A DNA stretch of 64,000 nucleotides from NCBI GenBank assembly GCA_008508345.1, contig QNGE01000146.1:81058-145057 (forward strand). Direction: 5' to 3'. How positions within the stretch are numbered: the first letter of the stretch is position 1; each line of letters begins with the position of its first letter. Under the pieces are notes generated by a model that did no database searches, had not been told where the DNA came from, and saw only the letters and a program-made list of their open reading frames with translations. The translations under genes and the position numbers were made by a program. Source of the DNA: Paragonimus westermani (lineage: Eukaryota > Platyhelminthes > Trematoda > Plagiorchiida > Troglotrematidae). This document shows, in pieces, positions 24,077-35,946 of this stretch.

Positions 24077-26586
24077 TAAATGTTTTAATGTATGTACTGT
24101 TGACCCACCCTTGATGACGTGAGCATCATCCATAAAGTATTTCACTTATGCGATATCTACTAAACAGTGCGGTATTTCTGACGGCAATCTAGTTTCTCGC
24201 AGGACCCTCTAGTGGATGTAGGTTGACCTTTGGGATTGTAGGGACTGTGAATGATTCGGTTCGTAGCAAATATTTGGTCCATTCAGTATTGCAACTGTCC
24301 TACAATAATTTCCTACCAGTTTACTTACGCTCAACTCTGTTTTTGTCGGTTAGCGTTTTGTCGTAATAAATTTTGATCAGGGCGATTATCTCACAAATGG
24401 TTTCATATGGTTTATGGGGTATCACTCATTTCCGTCGTTTGTTGTCCAAAGGGCCATATAGTTGACATGACGCTGTAGCAATAGTTACTCAAGTGCACAC
24501 CACTCAAGGGAGAAGACATCAACGGTTCATATTTCTAGAGCACGTGGGTAAATTAGTGCATGGAATCTGGTTATGTTCATAAGGCAATTAGGGACAAAAA
24601 GCTGATGGTACGTAACTGCAATCATGACCAGCTGGCATCGTACAGTCAGTTCGGAGGACGGAGCAATACTCAGTCATGACATAGGTAGGTAGTCTGAGTT
24701 AAGATTAAAATCCAGAGGCAGTAAACATAACCAGTCAGAGTTCGGATCGTTGGAGTGCTAGTAACGAAGATCAGTATCTCCCGTTTACAGATGTGGCCAG
24801 TAATCGCTGTTAATTCACGGACTATCAAAACGTGTTGCCTAAAACTTCTATGGATATACTGTGCTAGCAGGTAGTTTTTGGTCAAAAAACAAGCAAGGAG
24901 AACACAAAGCATGTGTGAATGTGAGTGCAAAATTGTAACAGAAGATGTTCGACATCTTGCTAACCAGTCCGCTAACACGGAAGCATTTTGCAAGGTAGTA
25001 TTACCCAGATGATGACTGTTTTTATCTATTCTAAAACCTACGATTTCCTGTGATGGACGTGATGTTCGAATGACCCCAATGCTCAGTGAGTTCAGCTGTG
25101 TTGCCGTTGTTGATTATTTATTTGCTCCACTCTAACAGATTCATTTTCAATGCAGAGCACTTTGAAGGTGAGTTCACGTTGCAGGTAACTAATGCGTAGC
25201 TGGCCTAATGAAATCAAGCACGATTGCTTATTATTGCTCGGTTCCACGTGTGTCCTCTTTCTTGGTTGTTTTCTGAATTGTCTCTCTTGACAATTAGAGG
25301 GAAGGATGAGCTGTGTCTGAAAGCAATGAGGCTGACTCGTGTTGGATGTTTGCTAAACGTAGCATATAGAGCGTTCGAAAAACCTATCAATGCATCAGCA
25401 AAACGAACGGGGTATATGTTGTTGTCTGCCAAACTCCCAAAACAGAACACCCCATGCGTTATCCTATCGTTGAATGATGTCTTTGTAAAATCGATTTACG
25501 CGTGTATTCCGCCTGGACGTTATTCTTGATGCACTCTTAAGACAGCCGTTTATTTCTGATTACCAGTGACCGACCACTCTTCAAACTTTGATTTTGGAAA
25601 ATATTGTAACCAATTTTCATACCGCTTCGCAGACAAATGAATGTACTTCTGAACTCTGGTTAATAAGATCCGTTACGGTCAAGTAAGTCTTCAGAGTGTT
25701 TAGAGAATCATCGATCCAGCGTTTTTATCTTTTTTGTAAAAAGCTATTTGTTTACCATCAACTGGTGCAGGTCTACCGAATAATCTGCTCTGCATATGCC
25801 TGAGCAGGAAGCTATTAAACGGCAATGCCATGACGGCATTTTGCACAGTTGGTCGAACTGTTATGGAGAATGTTCACGGTTATACTCCGATGTGGGAGTC
25901 ATGTAATTCATTAGAAGAGGGGTAAGTTTAATCAGTAGAACTGGGTAGGCCAACAATGGTGTGATGTGACCAATTGGTAAACAACCATTTCTACCTTCAC
26001 TGAAGTTATACACGCATCAGGTAACGACAGGCATTCGGCAAGGTTCACCAGTTTCACCATCTGTCTTTGTGCCCCCTCACTATTTCGTCTCGGTGGGTGA
26101 CAGCACGGTTGTAATGTAGATTCCGACTGTGGAAAACAACTGAAAAATCACGGGTGAGACAAAAAGCTAGTTGTTAATGCATTTTATAAATAATGAGCGA
26201 AGTATGGGACCTAGGTCTTTTCACATTGAACGGAATATTTGGTTTTGACCTTTTAGAATGATTGGGCGATGTGGGTACTATTCACACAATATTGCGGTTT
26301 AAAGTTTGTGTGTGATTAATAGGTCATGTCTACTGTGAAGTTACCGACAGAGTAGTCGATATTCTTGTCTCTAAAACACAGCAAATTCCATCCAGTTAGG
26401 TTAAATCGGAGGCTTTCAAATCGAGACGATGTTTTATCTCACCATCAATTGAAAATCGAATACGATTTAGCCTCAGTGAGAATACGGATCACGAGTGCGA
26501 GCCTGGAGCTGTACTCTTGAAATGAGGCAGACGCATCCGTGAACATCATTCAGCTTGAATTAATGGTGGAGTCACTAAGACAATAA
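24077..26586. other. Spacer between inverted repeat arms
   Basis: 2.5 kb with frames up to about 107 codons (24670-24993 minus) that resemble nothing known. If the pair marks a mobile element, this would be its interior; no transposase motif was seen. Confidence 0.45.
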
Positions 26587-27008
26587 CCAGCTCAACTAAA
26601 GCACATCTTGTCGATGCACAACATACCATCAATTCGGCCCCTTATTTCCGTCCGATTTACGGAGTCGGGGACAGTCAGTCAGAAACCGTGATATACCGAA
26701 TTTTGGCCACAGTTGAGGTGACCGGAATCCGACTGAATAACTCACCCTTGTGCACACAGAAGCACTCTGTTCAGGCTTCGCATTTGCCGTGGATTACCAT
26801 TCACACCATGGCCGACCAAACTGCTAATGTTCCAGTGGTGTCATAATTGTGACGTAACTGTATCGAAACCTTGTCTCCATATCTGTCGAAAACGTGTTTG
26901 ACCTCAATTGGACTGGTTACATGTTGTCTTCGTTTCACTCTGACAACAATTTTTCATTTGAATGTCACGTAGTTGGCTTGAGATGAATAACCGAAGACAA
27001 GCTTGTTC
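26587..27008 (-). repeat. Right arm of the 422-bp inverted repeat
   Basis: Reverse complement of 23655-24076. Homology ends sharply at agctggt(t/a) on one side and fades near gaacaagct on the other. No terminal target duplication was recognised. Confidence 0.9.
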
Positions 27009-28332
27009 GCTACATTTTTTTGTAATGACAATCTGTTACATTATCCAGAGTGAATCTAACGGCATATTCAGAACAGCTGTGCGACTTTAGTCGCCTCGTC
27101 CTGGAAATATTGGAGTGCATCTTACACATCAACCAGTTGGTACTCGCATAGGACAGTGACCAAATCCTGTATGTGGGGTGGTTTTGCCAGCATGCGCCAA
27201 ACGGTTGCTCGGAGAGGTGTGACCCACTTGGAATTTCTTCCATGGGCTCATAACATGCTTAGCAGTCCAATCGAGAAAACTGGGAACAGAATTCTGAGCG
27301 ATACTAAGCAATCTCAACTTATTTTATGGAGAAACAACAGTATTCACGATAGGCTTCAAACGACAAGTGTTCTCGCGTTTTGATTGGCCAATTTGTTGTG
27401 TTTTCCAGTGGCCTTACATATAGCAACTCGGTTGTTTGGACCAGATGTGCTTTGAAAAACAGTTGACCACCGTTTATGATTGGTTGGCGTCGATTTGATC
27501 ATAAGGCTGTCTGTAGCACCGTGTGCGTGAACACTGATTAGTTGAACTTTCTCCAGTCACGAAGTCGCTCCAGGCTAATCTCACTACCCATAGCATACTA
27601 GTCCTTATTGGTTTTTTATGTTGTGGATTTTTGGGTTGGCGTCACAAACACCACGTCCTTCAGATCGCTTGATTAATTCCATGGAACCGGCGTATTTCCG
27701 ATGGTGCATACTCAGAAATATAAGGGTAATCTACATTTGGGGGTATTCCAGAAAGGGGACAATGACCAACTAGTTTAATGAGGTCCGATCATTATGAATT
27801 GTTCTTCAACAGAAACCAGTATTTCTTTGATAAAATTGAAGAGGTGGAATCTAGCAGTTACCAGAAATTTCATGGCAGCTGTTCGGTTAACGCTAAGTTT
27901 CTGCATCATCTGATTGAAATGACCTAAAGTAAATGCATACTGTGTTTTTTTTAACAAAACTCGTGTTAGTTCACCCACTGACCTCTCCAGGATATCACCC
28001 ATACCGCTAAGTCTGGTATTTCTGATAATGACCATTTGCCTTCCTGCAGACGAGTGAGTATCTAGCTTTTCCAGTGAACAGTTCGCCTTGTGTATGTATT
28101 ATTAATTGAAGCGCAAGGTGTGTAAGGAGCATAGGTTCCACAGTCATCATGATATAATCATACGGCTTTGTCATGAATGCGGGCGTAAATGCGTTGGTGG
28201 TCTCGGACTGGCAGATCATCAACGTCCTTATAACATGCTATCGATGACGATACAGTGAGTACTGCATATATTTATTTGTGTAGATTTTCAACCATTTTTT
28301 CTTCTTACAGTTATAAACTGTCGGGCACAAAC
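27009..28332. other. Unassigned; possible minus-strand coding pieces
   Basis: Minus-strand frames 28222-28007 and 28035-27775 overlap in different frames. Both read like natural protein (for example LSGMGDILERSVGEL in the second), with a CTGCAG acceptor-like site near 28051 and a CTG/GTAACT donor-like site inside the second. They may be exons of the same gene as 28333-28487, but splice phases do not fit simply. Confidence 0.25.
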
Positions 28333-28487
28333 CTTCATTGACCAACACAGAAAGGGGAACATGCAAACAAATGTCTTCTTCCAGTGCACACAACCTTGGC
28401 GCAATCGATAAATGTAGTTCCACTGGTACTGTGTTCACTTCTGCCTCTGCTTCTACACCTTGTTCATTTTTCGATCTTCTTCGGTGT
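28333..28487 (-). CDS. Candidate internal exon, unknown
   Basis: On the minus strand, TTCTTTGCTTTGTAG ends at 28488, a strong 3' splice-like site. One frame then stays open for 51 codons to a GAAG/GTTTGT donor-like site at 28332. The peptide is acidic in its first half (NEQGVEAEAEVNTVPVELHL) and then turns hydrophobic with two cysteines. Another frame closes after eight codons. The composition and the strong acceptor favour coding, but no domain is recognised and the donor is only moderate. Confidence 0.3.
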
Positions 28488-30647
28488 CTACAAAGCAAAG
28501 AATACCAACATCAGAGTAATGGATAGTGAACAAGTAGGTTTAGCAATCTTACCGGTGGCATATCCGGTGGTTCAGTGTATTTTAAACTGATCGGCTTGGA
28601 AACAGAAATACTCTTTCCGTTTGATCAACTGCTTTTCATTGGTGTACTGTGTATTCGTCCTCCGTTTATTACCTATGTTTTTCTGAACATAAAACAGCCG
28701 ACAAGGCCACCCTTCAGTTTTCGGTTTCAACCCTTGGTCACATACCATCGGAGAGTTTGGCGTAGGATGGCTTGAATTTAGACAGATGTGGATTGTTGCG
28801 GTCCATTCGGAACGCTATAGAATAAGTTATGATGTTTCTGGTACGCATCTATATGGTTGTGACTTTGAACGATTCATCAGGTCATATGCCCGTTCTGTCC
28901 AGCCACTGTTCCGGTTGACGCCAGACCAATCAAGATTTTTCACCACCCAGAACGACCGACACCTGCCGCTTTATCCGTTTTCATACATAAATGCAATTAA
29001 TATGAAAAATGTTAATACCGATGGGTGAACTATGATCAACTTGTTCTCGACGATTTGTATGCAAACTGCAGTAAAATCTTACCAGTGTATCCGTACTCCT
29101 GCATGAGTCCGTTGTAACAATCCATGACGATTATTATGAAGTATTTTTGATAAGGTTATTCTATGCTTTAACGATAACTTATCAGTGATGAACCAATAAA
29201 AGAGTCGTCTAGGGTTACATAGTATGCATTGTGTCAAAGACCCTCCGTAGATCTCGAAAAGTCATCAAGAAGCCAAAGGTGACCATATCTCAGAGGGGGC
29301 TAACATCACCCTAACTAAGACAACTCGCTGTAGACATATATATTCGTAGAAGTGACAGCCATTCAGAGCTTACTGATGAATTTGTCTCGTTTTTGATATA
29401 CTTCTGGGAAAGTTGCAATGATCCTTCAAAAGTGTCAGACGATTGAAACAATGAATTCCTTTAATCCATATGGAAACACAAATCAGAAGGTGAAAACTGT
29501 AGAACGATAACATTTATTGACCTCTCAGCCATAAACGTGCACTCTTTAATACACAACAAATCGAGCGAATCCTATTAATTCAATTGTCTTCAACGGTCAG
29601 TACAAACTAAGGACTATATTTTCTCGTATAATTTGCATCAAGGTCCTAATAACATTCTCAAAGATGACTACCGTCCACGTTAGTTACAGAGCCATCGTAT
29701 TTATCGATTAATCCGGTTGTTTTTGAAAGAACTTCCAACTTACGATATCCTTGAGGACAACTTCCAACTTAACACTCAAAAAGCACTCAATTGAATGTCT
29801 CTTTCCAATGAACCTGTGAGCACAGAGAAAATTAACAAGGCTTTTTTTGCTTCTCCGGTAATAAATTGTAACCCACCGGACGTGAATAAATTCTAACCAC
29901 ACTTCTCTATCAGCAGCTTCCAGCAACCACGGGTACGATGAATATTGGATAATTATTTTTGTCCCTAGTCTGTGTTCGTTTGAATACGCTACTTTTTAGG
30001 TGTTTTCTTGGCACTTTTGCGTCATCCGCAACAAGTTTGCACCGTGTTGAGTATAGGCCGTCTGAACCTGATTGTTGATTAAATTTGCAAACTTAACTGC
30101 GGTTGTCTTTGGCACGCCTGAACGACACTGACGAATCAAATAAGACTTTCTGAGTAAACACTTTCTACCTGTGCTTGTATTGTGTAGGCCAGTCCGACTT
30201 TCGAGTCCTCAGGCTGTGCTGGGTTGAATCAATTAATGCTCCCACATCGGGGTCACAAAGCCAGCTCCAGTTGTCTTTCTTGGTGTGATTTTCTTGGAGC
30301 TGCTGTGACAGCCAAGCGATCTGACTGTCAGGGCTCTAAATGAAGGAAACAGTCGAGCGCATAGCCATAAGAAAAGTCGGAACAGTTCAACAGTGGACTA
30401 AATGTATATCTTATGCACCCAACAAGCGGGCCGGAGGTAGACAGAACACCAGCTAGTCGTTTACTATTAAGTGAGGTACGGTAATGACGACGTTAAGCTA
30501 CACATTTTGGTTTGTTCACGATTGAAGCTGGAGCATGAATAAACATTAATATGAAGTGAACAGGTTGAAGTGTTCAGCGCACGTGAACCCATAGTGTATA
30601 TCTGCCCTCAGAGTGACTAACGTCTTTCTTATTCAGATACAGTTAAG
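28488..30647. other. Unassigned; one minus frame with a strong donor
   Basis: A minus-strand frame open from about 29995 to 29708 contains GATATC/GTAAGT (donor near 29736). It might be another exon of a minus-strand gene, but no clear acceptor was found. Nothing else is recognised. Confidence 0.3.
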
Positions 30648-30850
30648 AGCTGAACAGAAAAATCAGAAACCGTTCTTTACACAATGTTTTTCTCCAGCAT
30701 ATTTTACTGCATCTCATCAGCTACATGTTGCAGTCTGCGGGTTTATGTAGCAGAGTTCAATGGACACTGTGGGGCGGAACAACAAAATCGACAACCAAAC
30801 ACACACTGATGCACATCATTCACCAGGGCAATCTGGTACTGATGAATAGC
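30648..30850 (-). repeat. Left inverted terminal copy of the Penelope-like element
   Basis: It matches the reverse complement of 32120-32332 at about 85%. It shares aatcagaaaccgttctttac, acaatgtttttctccag, caatggacactgtg and cggaacaacaaaatcgacaa, with one indel of about 9 bases near 30820. Confidence 0.9.
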
Positions 30851-30959
30851 CCACGAATTAATCAATGGTTCGGTAAGCTGTGAGAGATGGTTTCGAGCTA
30901 ATCGACCTACTGGATGACTTGGACTCTAACAACAAACAGATGCCCAGTTTGGATAGAGC

Positions 30960-31500
30960 TTTTCGTTTACAAATGTTCTTTTGATGCACACGGTTGATAT
31001 TTATCCATAAGATTGCCTGGGTCTGAGTTAGAACGCCTTCTGCTACTACGTGCAGTGAATGTAAAGCTCTGCTTCAAGAGAACTGACTATACACAAATCG
31101 ATGGTGGATCTGTGAGCAGTCCAATTGCTCCGCTACTAGCCGATATTTTCGTTGCTTACTTGGAGCAGAACGCAGATGTCGTCAATAAGGTTCACTTCTA
31201 CCGGCGTTATGTCAACGGTGTTCTGATATTTGTCGACATCAAAGAGGTGGCTACGAGCACAGTCGACTCAATAAAGGGGTTGAATTCCAAAACTAGCTTT
31301 GCTATTGATCAGGAACAGGATGAAACTCTGGCGTTTTTAGATAATTGTATGACGCGCAGAAACGCCGGTTCCGTATCGCGATTTATCTACCAGAAGCTCA
31401 CCTGGACTGGACACTACCTGAACTTCCACAGTTTTGAGCGGGCCCAGTAAAAGGGTGGTCATGTGCCGAGTTTGTTTTATCGTGCCTGAAGAATATGTTC
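30960..31500 (+). pseudogene. Penelope-type reverse transcriptase, partial and inactive
   Basis: A short lead FTNVLLMHTVDIY (about 30968-31007) matches the 'FTNVPL..TV' block. A stop or shift then leads into the 145-codon frame 31013-31450. In it, YTQIDGGSVSSPIAPLLADIF matches RT motif B ('YRQIDGVAMGSPLGPLLADIF'). FYRRYVNGVLIFVD stands where the family has the catalytic 'YKRYVDDILV', so both catalytic aspartates are changed (to N and G). ETLAFLDNCMTRR and the final TWTGHYLNFHSF match the 'LPFLDVL..R' and 'P.WTGQYLNFHS' blocks. The frame breaks after 31450, but related sequence continues (RICSKEPLAKERSLL in another frame). Confidence 0.85.
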
Positions 31501-31553
31501 GAAAGAGCCACTAGCCAAAGAGAGGTCATTGTTGAGAACCACGCTCAGAGAAA

Positions 31554-32062
31554 GTGACTATCTATCGGTATTTGTGGAGAAATTCAGCAACCAAACGCTG
31601 GCTGTCACAGTGTGTAGCAGCTCATAAACTGAATATCTACCTCCGTTTACCTCACATAAGTAACCAGTTGAAAACCCGTCTCACGGTGAACTCACGACGC
31701 ACGTTTTATGCAGGTCAATTAGTCGCGTTGTTCGCCACTATCCGAGTCCCAACACCACCACTGGAAACACCGTTACCGCTTAATGTTAAATCTTACGTCA
31801 TTTGTGAATTCTTGCATGAGCACAAGGCCACTTACATAGGCAGAACGGAGCAGCAGTTATGTCAGCGGGTCAACGAACAGATTCCATGTTGGGTTCGCAA
31901 AACGATCATGGATACCAAAACGTCGGACTCAAGTCCGAATGTGATAAGTCGCAAGGACCAAGCGTCGCCGATCACTCGACACTTTTTGACATGTCGATCC
32001 AACTGAACCTCAAGAAGGCGTCTTGGGGGAGTTACTGGACGACAAATGGAAGGCTTCTTTAG
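31554..32062 (+). pseudogene. Penelope GIY-YIG endonuclease segment
   Basis: The 150-codon frame 31554-32006 contains a LRLPHISNQLKTRL block (the connector seen before the endonuclease), RTFYAGQLVALFATIRVPTPP, the LPLNVKSYVICEF strand, and TYIGRTEQQLCQRVNEQIP, the YIG half of GIY-YIG with its conserved arginine. It ends in SPITRHFLTC, the usual 'AITRH' tail. A second frame (to 32062) carries the last few residues, so a frameshift lies near 32000. In the family this domain makes the nick used for target-primed insertion. Confidence 0.85.
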
Positions 32063-32119
32063 TTCGCAGAGGCGGTAATAATTAACAAATGCAAGTCATC
32101 CCCTGTGTACAGAAAGACC

Positions 32120-32332
32120 TGTTCAACAGTGCTAGATCGTCTTGGTAAATAATGTGACTTGATGTGCACCAGTGTGCGTGTGGTTGTCGATTTTGTTGTT
32201 CCGCTTCACAGTGTCCATTGAACTCTCCCAAACTGACCCGCAGACTGTAGCATGTATATGATGAGATGCAGCGAAATGTGCTGGAGAAAAACATTGTGTA
32301 AAGAACGGTTTCTGATTTTTCCGTTCAAGTTT
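32120..32332 (+). repeat. Right terminal block (3' UTR) of the Penelope-like element
   Basis: This follows the endonuclease stop directly and is the sense-orientation 3' end. It pairs with 30648-30850 in reverse complement. Confidence 0.9.
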
Positions 32333-32522
32333 GTTACGGGGAAAGTTGTTTTTTATTGATAAAAATGCCAGAAACTGGGCCGATACCATCAGGCTTAGCG
32401 GAATCGAGGATGCGGTAAACTAATCATGAAAAAGGGTGACAAACTATAGAAAACTGTAAGTTGTTAATTGAATAGCTGTCTTTCAAAAAACGTCGCCTTT
32501 CAATACCGAATGTTTTCTACAG

Positions 32523-32583
32523 AATATGCATCGCTTCTATGAAAATGGTCTTTAAGATGGAAGGTCGCTGTGGAGAGGACGTT
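32523..32583 (+). CDS. Candidate small internal exon
   Basis: TGTTTTCTACAG ends at 32522 (strong acceptor-like) and GTT/GTAAGC begins at 32584 (strong donor-like). One frame is open across the 61 bases, ending in phase 0 with the peptide ...GRCGEDV. Too short for any family call. Possible partner of 32835-33070. Confidence 0.25.
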
Positions 32584-32834
32584 GTAAGCATGTGTAAGTC
32601 AATCCCATTTTCCCGTCCAAAATCGCCTCTTTTCCAGAGAAAGCTATTTTGTCCAGTCACATTAGAAAGAAATATCGCTTCCATTTTACCTGCTCGACTT
32701 TTATTTCCCTATGTTCATTAAGGACCTAGTGATTCTAACTACTATTTTCGGTAACTGTTCTTCCATTTTCTGATTCGAGAATGTCATTGGGTCACGATGC
32801 ATCATACGAATAACATGTATTTTTCTCTCTGCAG

Positions 32835-33070
32835 CACACGTTTTTGGAACGAAACAAAGTAGCTTTTCACACTTGTATTTTGATTTGCGTGCAACTTGCG
32901 GGGACAGTCACGTTATTCTGGGGACCAAGATTATCCGTTTTCTTTGCCAAAAGGAGGACAATTCGACTTTTTTAAACGCGTTACTAATCCATAGAAGATC
33001 TAGCTTGTCTTCTAGGGGGGGTTGCAACAGTGTGAAAACAATGGCTACCAAGGCTGGAAAGTCTATCTGA
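32835..33070 (+). CDS. Candidate exon running into a SINE tail
   Basis: TTTTTCTCTCTGCAG ends at 32834, one of the best acceptor-like sites in the window. Two frames are open. Phase 2 gives 78 codons to a TGA at 33068-33070, with a polar peptide containing SHLYFDLRATCGDSHVILGT. Phase 0 gives 47 codons with a hydrophobic stretch. The phase 0 frame is the one that would join 32523-32583. The last residues of the longer frame fall inside the SINE family 2 tail at 33051, which argues that the stop is borrowed from the repeat or that the exon ends earlier. Function unknown. Confidence 0.25.
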
Positions 33071-33229
33071 AATACGAAGGCTGCGATCAAATCTGAGTGA
33101 TGGTCAACTTGAAAACAAACCAAATCCCCGACAACTCATNTCTAGTGCTTCTTTCCGAAAGAGGCTGGCTGGAAAGTCTATCTGAATGCGAACGCTGCAA
33201 TCAAATGTGAGTGATGGTCAACTTGAAAA
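33051..33229 (+). repeat. Duplicated SINE family 2 tail, with ambiguous base
   Basis: ggctggaaagtctatctga...gagtgatggtcaacttgaaaa occurs at 33052-33115 and again at 33167-33229. The same block occurs on the minus strand at 59597-59660 as the tail of a tRNA-headed repeat. The base at 33140, between the copies, is N. Confidence 0.8.
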
Positions 33230-35789
33230 TGGCTATCAGGTTTAGAATTGGAGGGGTACACGAAAGATTTGTGGTCATACCCTAAAGTATATTTAAGAGT
33301 GGACCGTGGCTACCGCATCTTTGTGATTGTTTTCATACATTGGTTGCGTTCTTATCATTAAACCCTTATCTGGTAAGGGCATTCAAAGAGTGATTGATTT
33401 TTGAGAATATCGCAGAATTGAGTAAACAACCGGCTAAGACTGACCGAACGGAAAAATATAAATGGACTAATTCAATTGTGTGGATGAGATGGTACATTAT
33501 ATACGGTTACCTTAATATGTACTCCTCAGTTAAAAATAATGTGGTTCGAACTGTCGCTCATTCTAACAGTCGAAAAAGAATCAGCAATAATAAGAGAATA
33601 GATCTGGGTGAAAAGGATGAAGACATTAAGAGGAAGGGTCAATCATCTTACAAAAGCTAACGCGTCAGTGACTGGGAATACTTCCAACTGGGAGAATGGT
33701 TGACTGCGCGGTCTTTAACTCGGTGGGTACCGTAGGACAGCATTGCCCTATTGATCACATAGATTTTTATAGGCAGGGACTGAGTCAATCATTCGACTGA
33801 CCTACGCCTCTTGCAAACCGTCTTAGGTTACCACGGGAAGGCTTTGACACAAGAGGTGCTTCATCCACATATTTGAGGGTGCGTTGGTGAAGCATTTGTT
33901 AGGGGGGAAACCGACATCGATTTAACACAGTGATTTAACACATTTGATCAAGAATGCCCAGAGAACCGAACACATGTTCGGATCGGTGTATTGTGATGTG
34001 TAGATAAATAATTGTCCGTTATTCGGAACTCACCATACACTTCGTACACTAGACTATTAATTGGCAATATCATTTTGGCCAGACTGTCTCATCAGTTTTC
34101 ATAGTGAAACTACATTTTTATCCTGTGAGGATACTTTTGTTCCAGGGTACCTTCCGACCCACCATCAGAGGAGTACACTAAAATTTTTCAAGATGGCACC
34201 AGTGTAACTGGTTGATAAAGGCAGTGCACATTCACTTGGTGTGTGTCAGGATAAGTTAGTAAGAAAAGCTACGAATATCCATTATTATACACAAATTCTG
34301 TGTGAACGACTGCATTTATGACGGTCCACTGTTTCACGTGATGGTGGAGGAGGTAGTTTTGACTTGTTCCACGATCACAATGTGCGTATAAGTCAAGCCA
34401 AATCGAACTTTGTTCACGTGCTCGTCCAGCTGAAATCAGACAGTTCACAAGTTTGTCACACTGTAAACTCCAATTCCCGGATTGCTTGTCTCGGTTTGGG
34501 TCATTCTTGTGTCTGTATAAGATGTTGGCACGTTGTGCATGTTGGCGTGAAATGCAAAAGCCTGAATCAAGTTCAGCCGATAGCAGTTTTTAATTGACTT
34601 AAATGGTTAACAGCGGAGCGGTTCAATGAGACCACAGAAAATGGCGGAAGCAGTTGCACACAAGCCTTAAAATCAGGTTTTGATAAACTGAAACATGGCA
34701 ACCTAGTTAGGCTGCGTTTTTTCAACCTGAACCTGAACCTAAGCGAGCATCTCACCGGACTTTTCTGTGAGTAATATGGAAAACCATAGCACCAAAAACT
34801 ACACTTTTCGCTTATTACGTGATAACCGTATATCGTGCTATTCATTTAAAATAGCCAGAAAGAGTAGAAGGTGATCTTTCTAATGGCTAAATGATTTTAT
34901 TAATACAAAAATGATTTTGCAATCGATTGTTGGCGCATTCACTGACCGTCTGTTGTTGAAACGTAGTGGTTTACATAATTTTTGTATCTCGAGAAGGCGT
35001 CAGCAGGTGTGGTCGAACGGTTTACAGCCTTGTGATTGGGGTTTGTTTGATTGTCGAGTGTTATATAACAGCGGATTTGGTGGTGTCTCGTAGTCATTTG
35101 GGATAGCCTTGTGTGACCCTGTTAACGGCGTAATATCTGCTTCACCAGATAATCATCCACAAAGCAACATGAATACCATCAGAATTGGAAACAGAAATAT
35201 GCAGTCAATTTCAGATCAAAAGCGGAGGCTGTCTTGTGTCGTCAGAAACATCACGAATATTTTGGTCGAATTATTTCCATCACCAGGGGGTCACGTATAT
35301 TCACTATTACAACTTAATTGGTTTGAATTTACTCCCTAAATGTTTTAACCGTTTGCTTCATTTTACTATAAGTTGCGTGTTACAGCGGAAATATTTTGTG
35401 CTTCCACTCAATCCCAACAACGTATGCAAAATATCATCCGTTATTTATGTACCAGATGAGAATCTGCTGGAGTTGAAGAATAACTCTTGGACACAATAAA
35501 TAACCTTGCCAGCTGGATTTTTTATGGCCGTATTATTGATCGATTCCAGTTGTGTCTGAACAAGGTATTGTTGAAATTCAATGCAACACAAATTTCCTTA
35601 GCACACTGTCATCACTCGTGATTGTGTAACTGAACCAGTCCTTAGATAGAATAGTGAACTCGCAGTGGGATTGAGTAGAGGGTGACACTCACTATTGAGG
35701 CCTCTACCAACAATACTTGCCAGTTGACCGTTTCAAATTGATGGCACCGGAAGCCTCTGAGTGAGGCCTCGTAAACTTCAAATTTTTAG
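33230..35789. other. Unassigned
   Basis: Frame 33394-33660 is lysine- and asparagine-rich and probably reflects AT-rich sequence. Frames near 34364-34845 and 35109-35499 are unrecognised. No repeats shared with other parts of the window were noticed. Confidence 0.4.
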
Positions 35790-35946
35790 AACGGTGATAA
35801 GTCCTCCAGAAGGACTGGTTGAGGTAGTCTCTCCTACGAGTGAGGCTTTTTTGAAGAAGGAATTGCATGACTTGCAAAGACTTACCAATCTTCGACAAAA
35901 GGAAGCAAATGACTCACGAGTGCAAATGAAATTTGAAGTTATCTGA
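35790..35946 (+). CDS. Candidate terminal exon with short coiled-coil-like segment
   Basis: TTCAAATTTTTAG ends at 35789, a good acceptor-like site. The frame then runs 52 codons to TGA at 35944-35946. After a Pro/Glu-containing start the peptide has a charged, leucine-spaced stretch (EAFLKKELHDLQRLTNLRQK), with hydrophobic residues spaced as in a short amphipathic or coiled helix. No family is recognised and no AATAAA lies close downstream. The residue pattern makes it one of the more protein-like short frames. Confidence 0.3.

Larger units (their letters stand above)
30648..32332 (+). mobile_element. Penelope-like retroelement with inverted terminal copies
   Basis: The interior carries a Penelope-type reverse transcriptase fragment (about 30960-31500) and a GIY-YIG endonuclease segment (31554-32062). 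The element is bounded by two related blocks in opposite orientation, 30648-30850 and 32120-32332. The right block is the natural 3' UTR position, so the left block is an inverted copy of the 3' end. Penelope-like elements are known to form such terminal copies in either orientation (family knowledge). The RT N-terminus is missing and there are frameshifts, so this copy is dead. No target site duplication was recognised. Confidence 0.85.

Noticed and set aside
33394..33660. Lys/Asn-rich protein
   Set aside because: The composition follows from AT-rich sequence. No ATG near the start and no donor.
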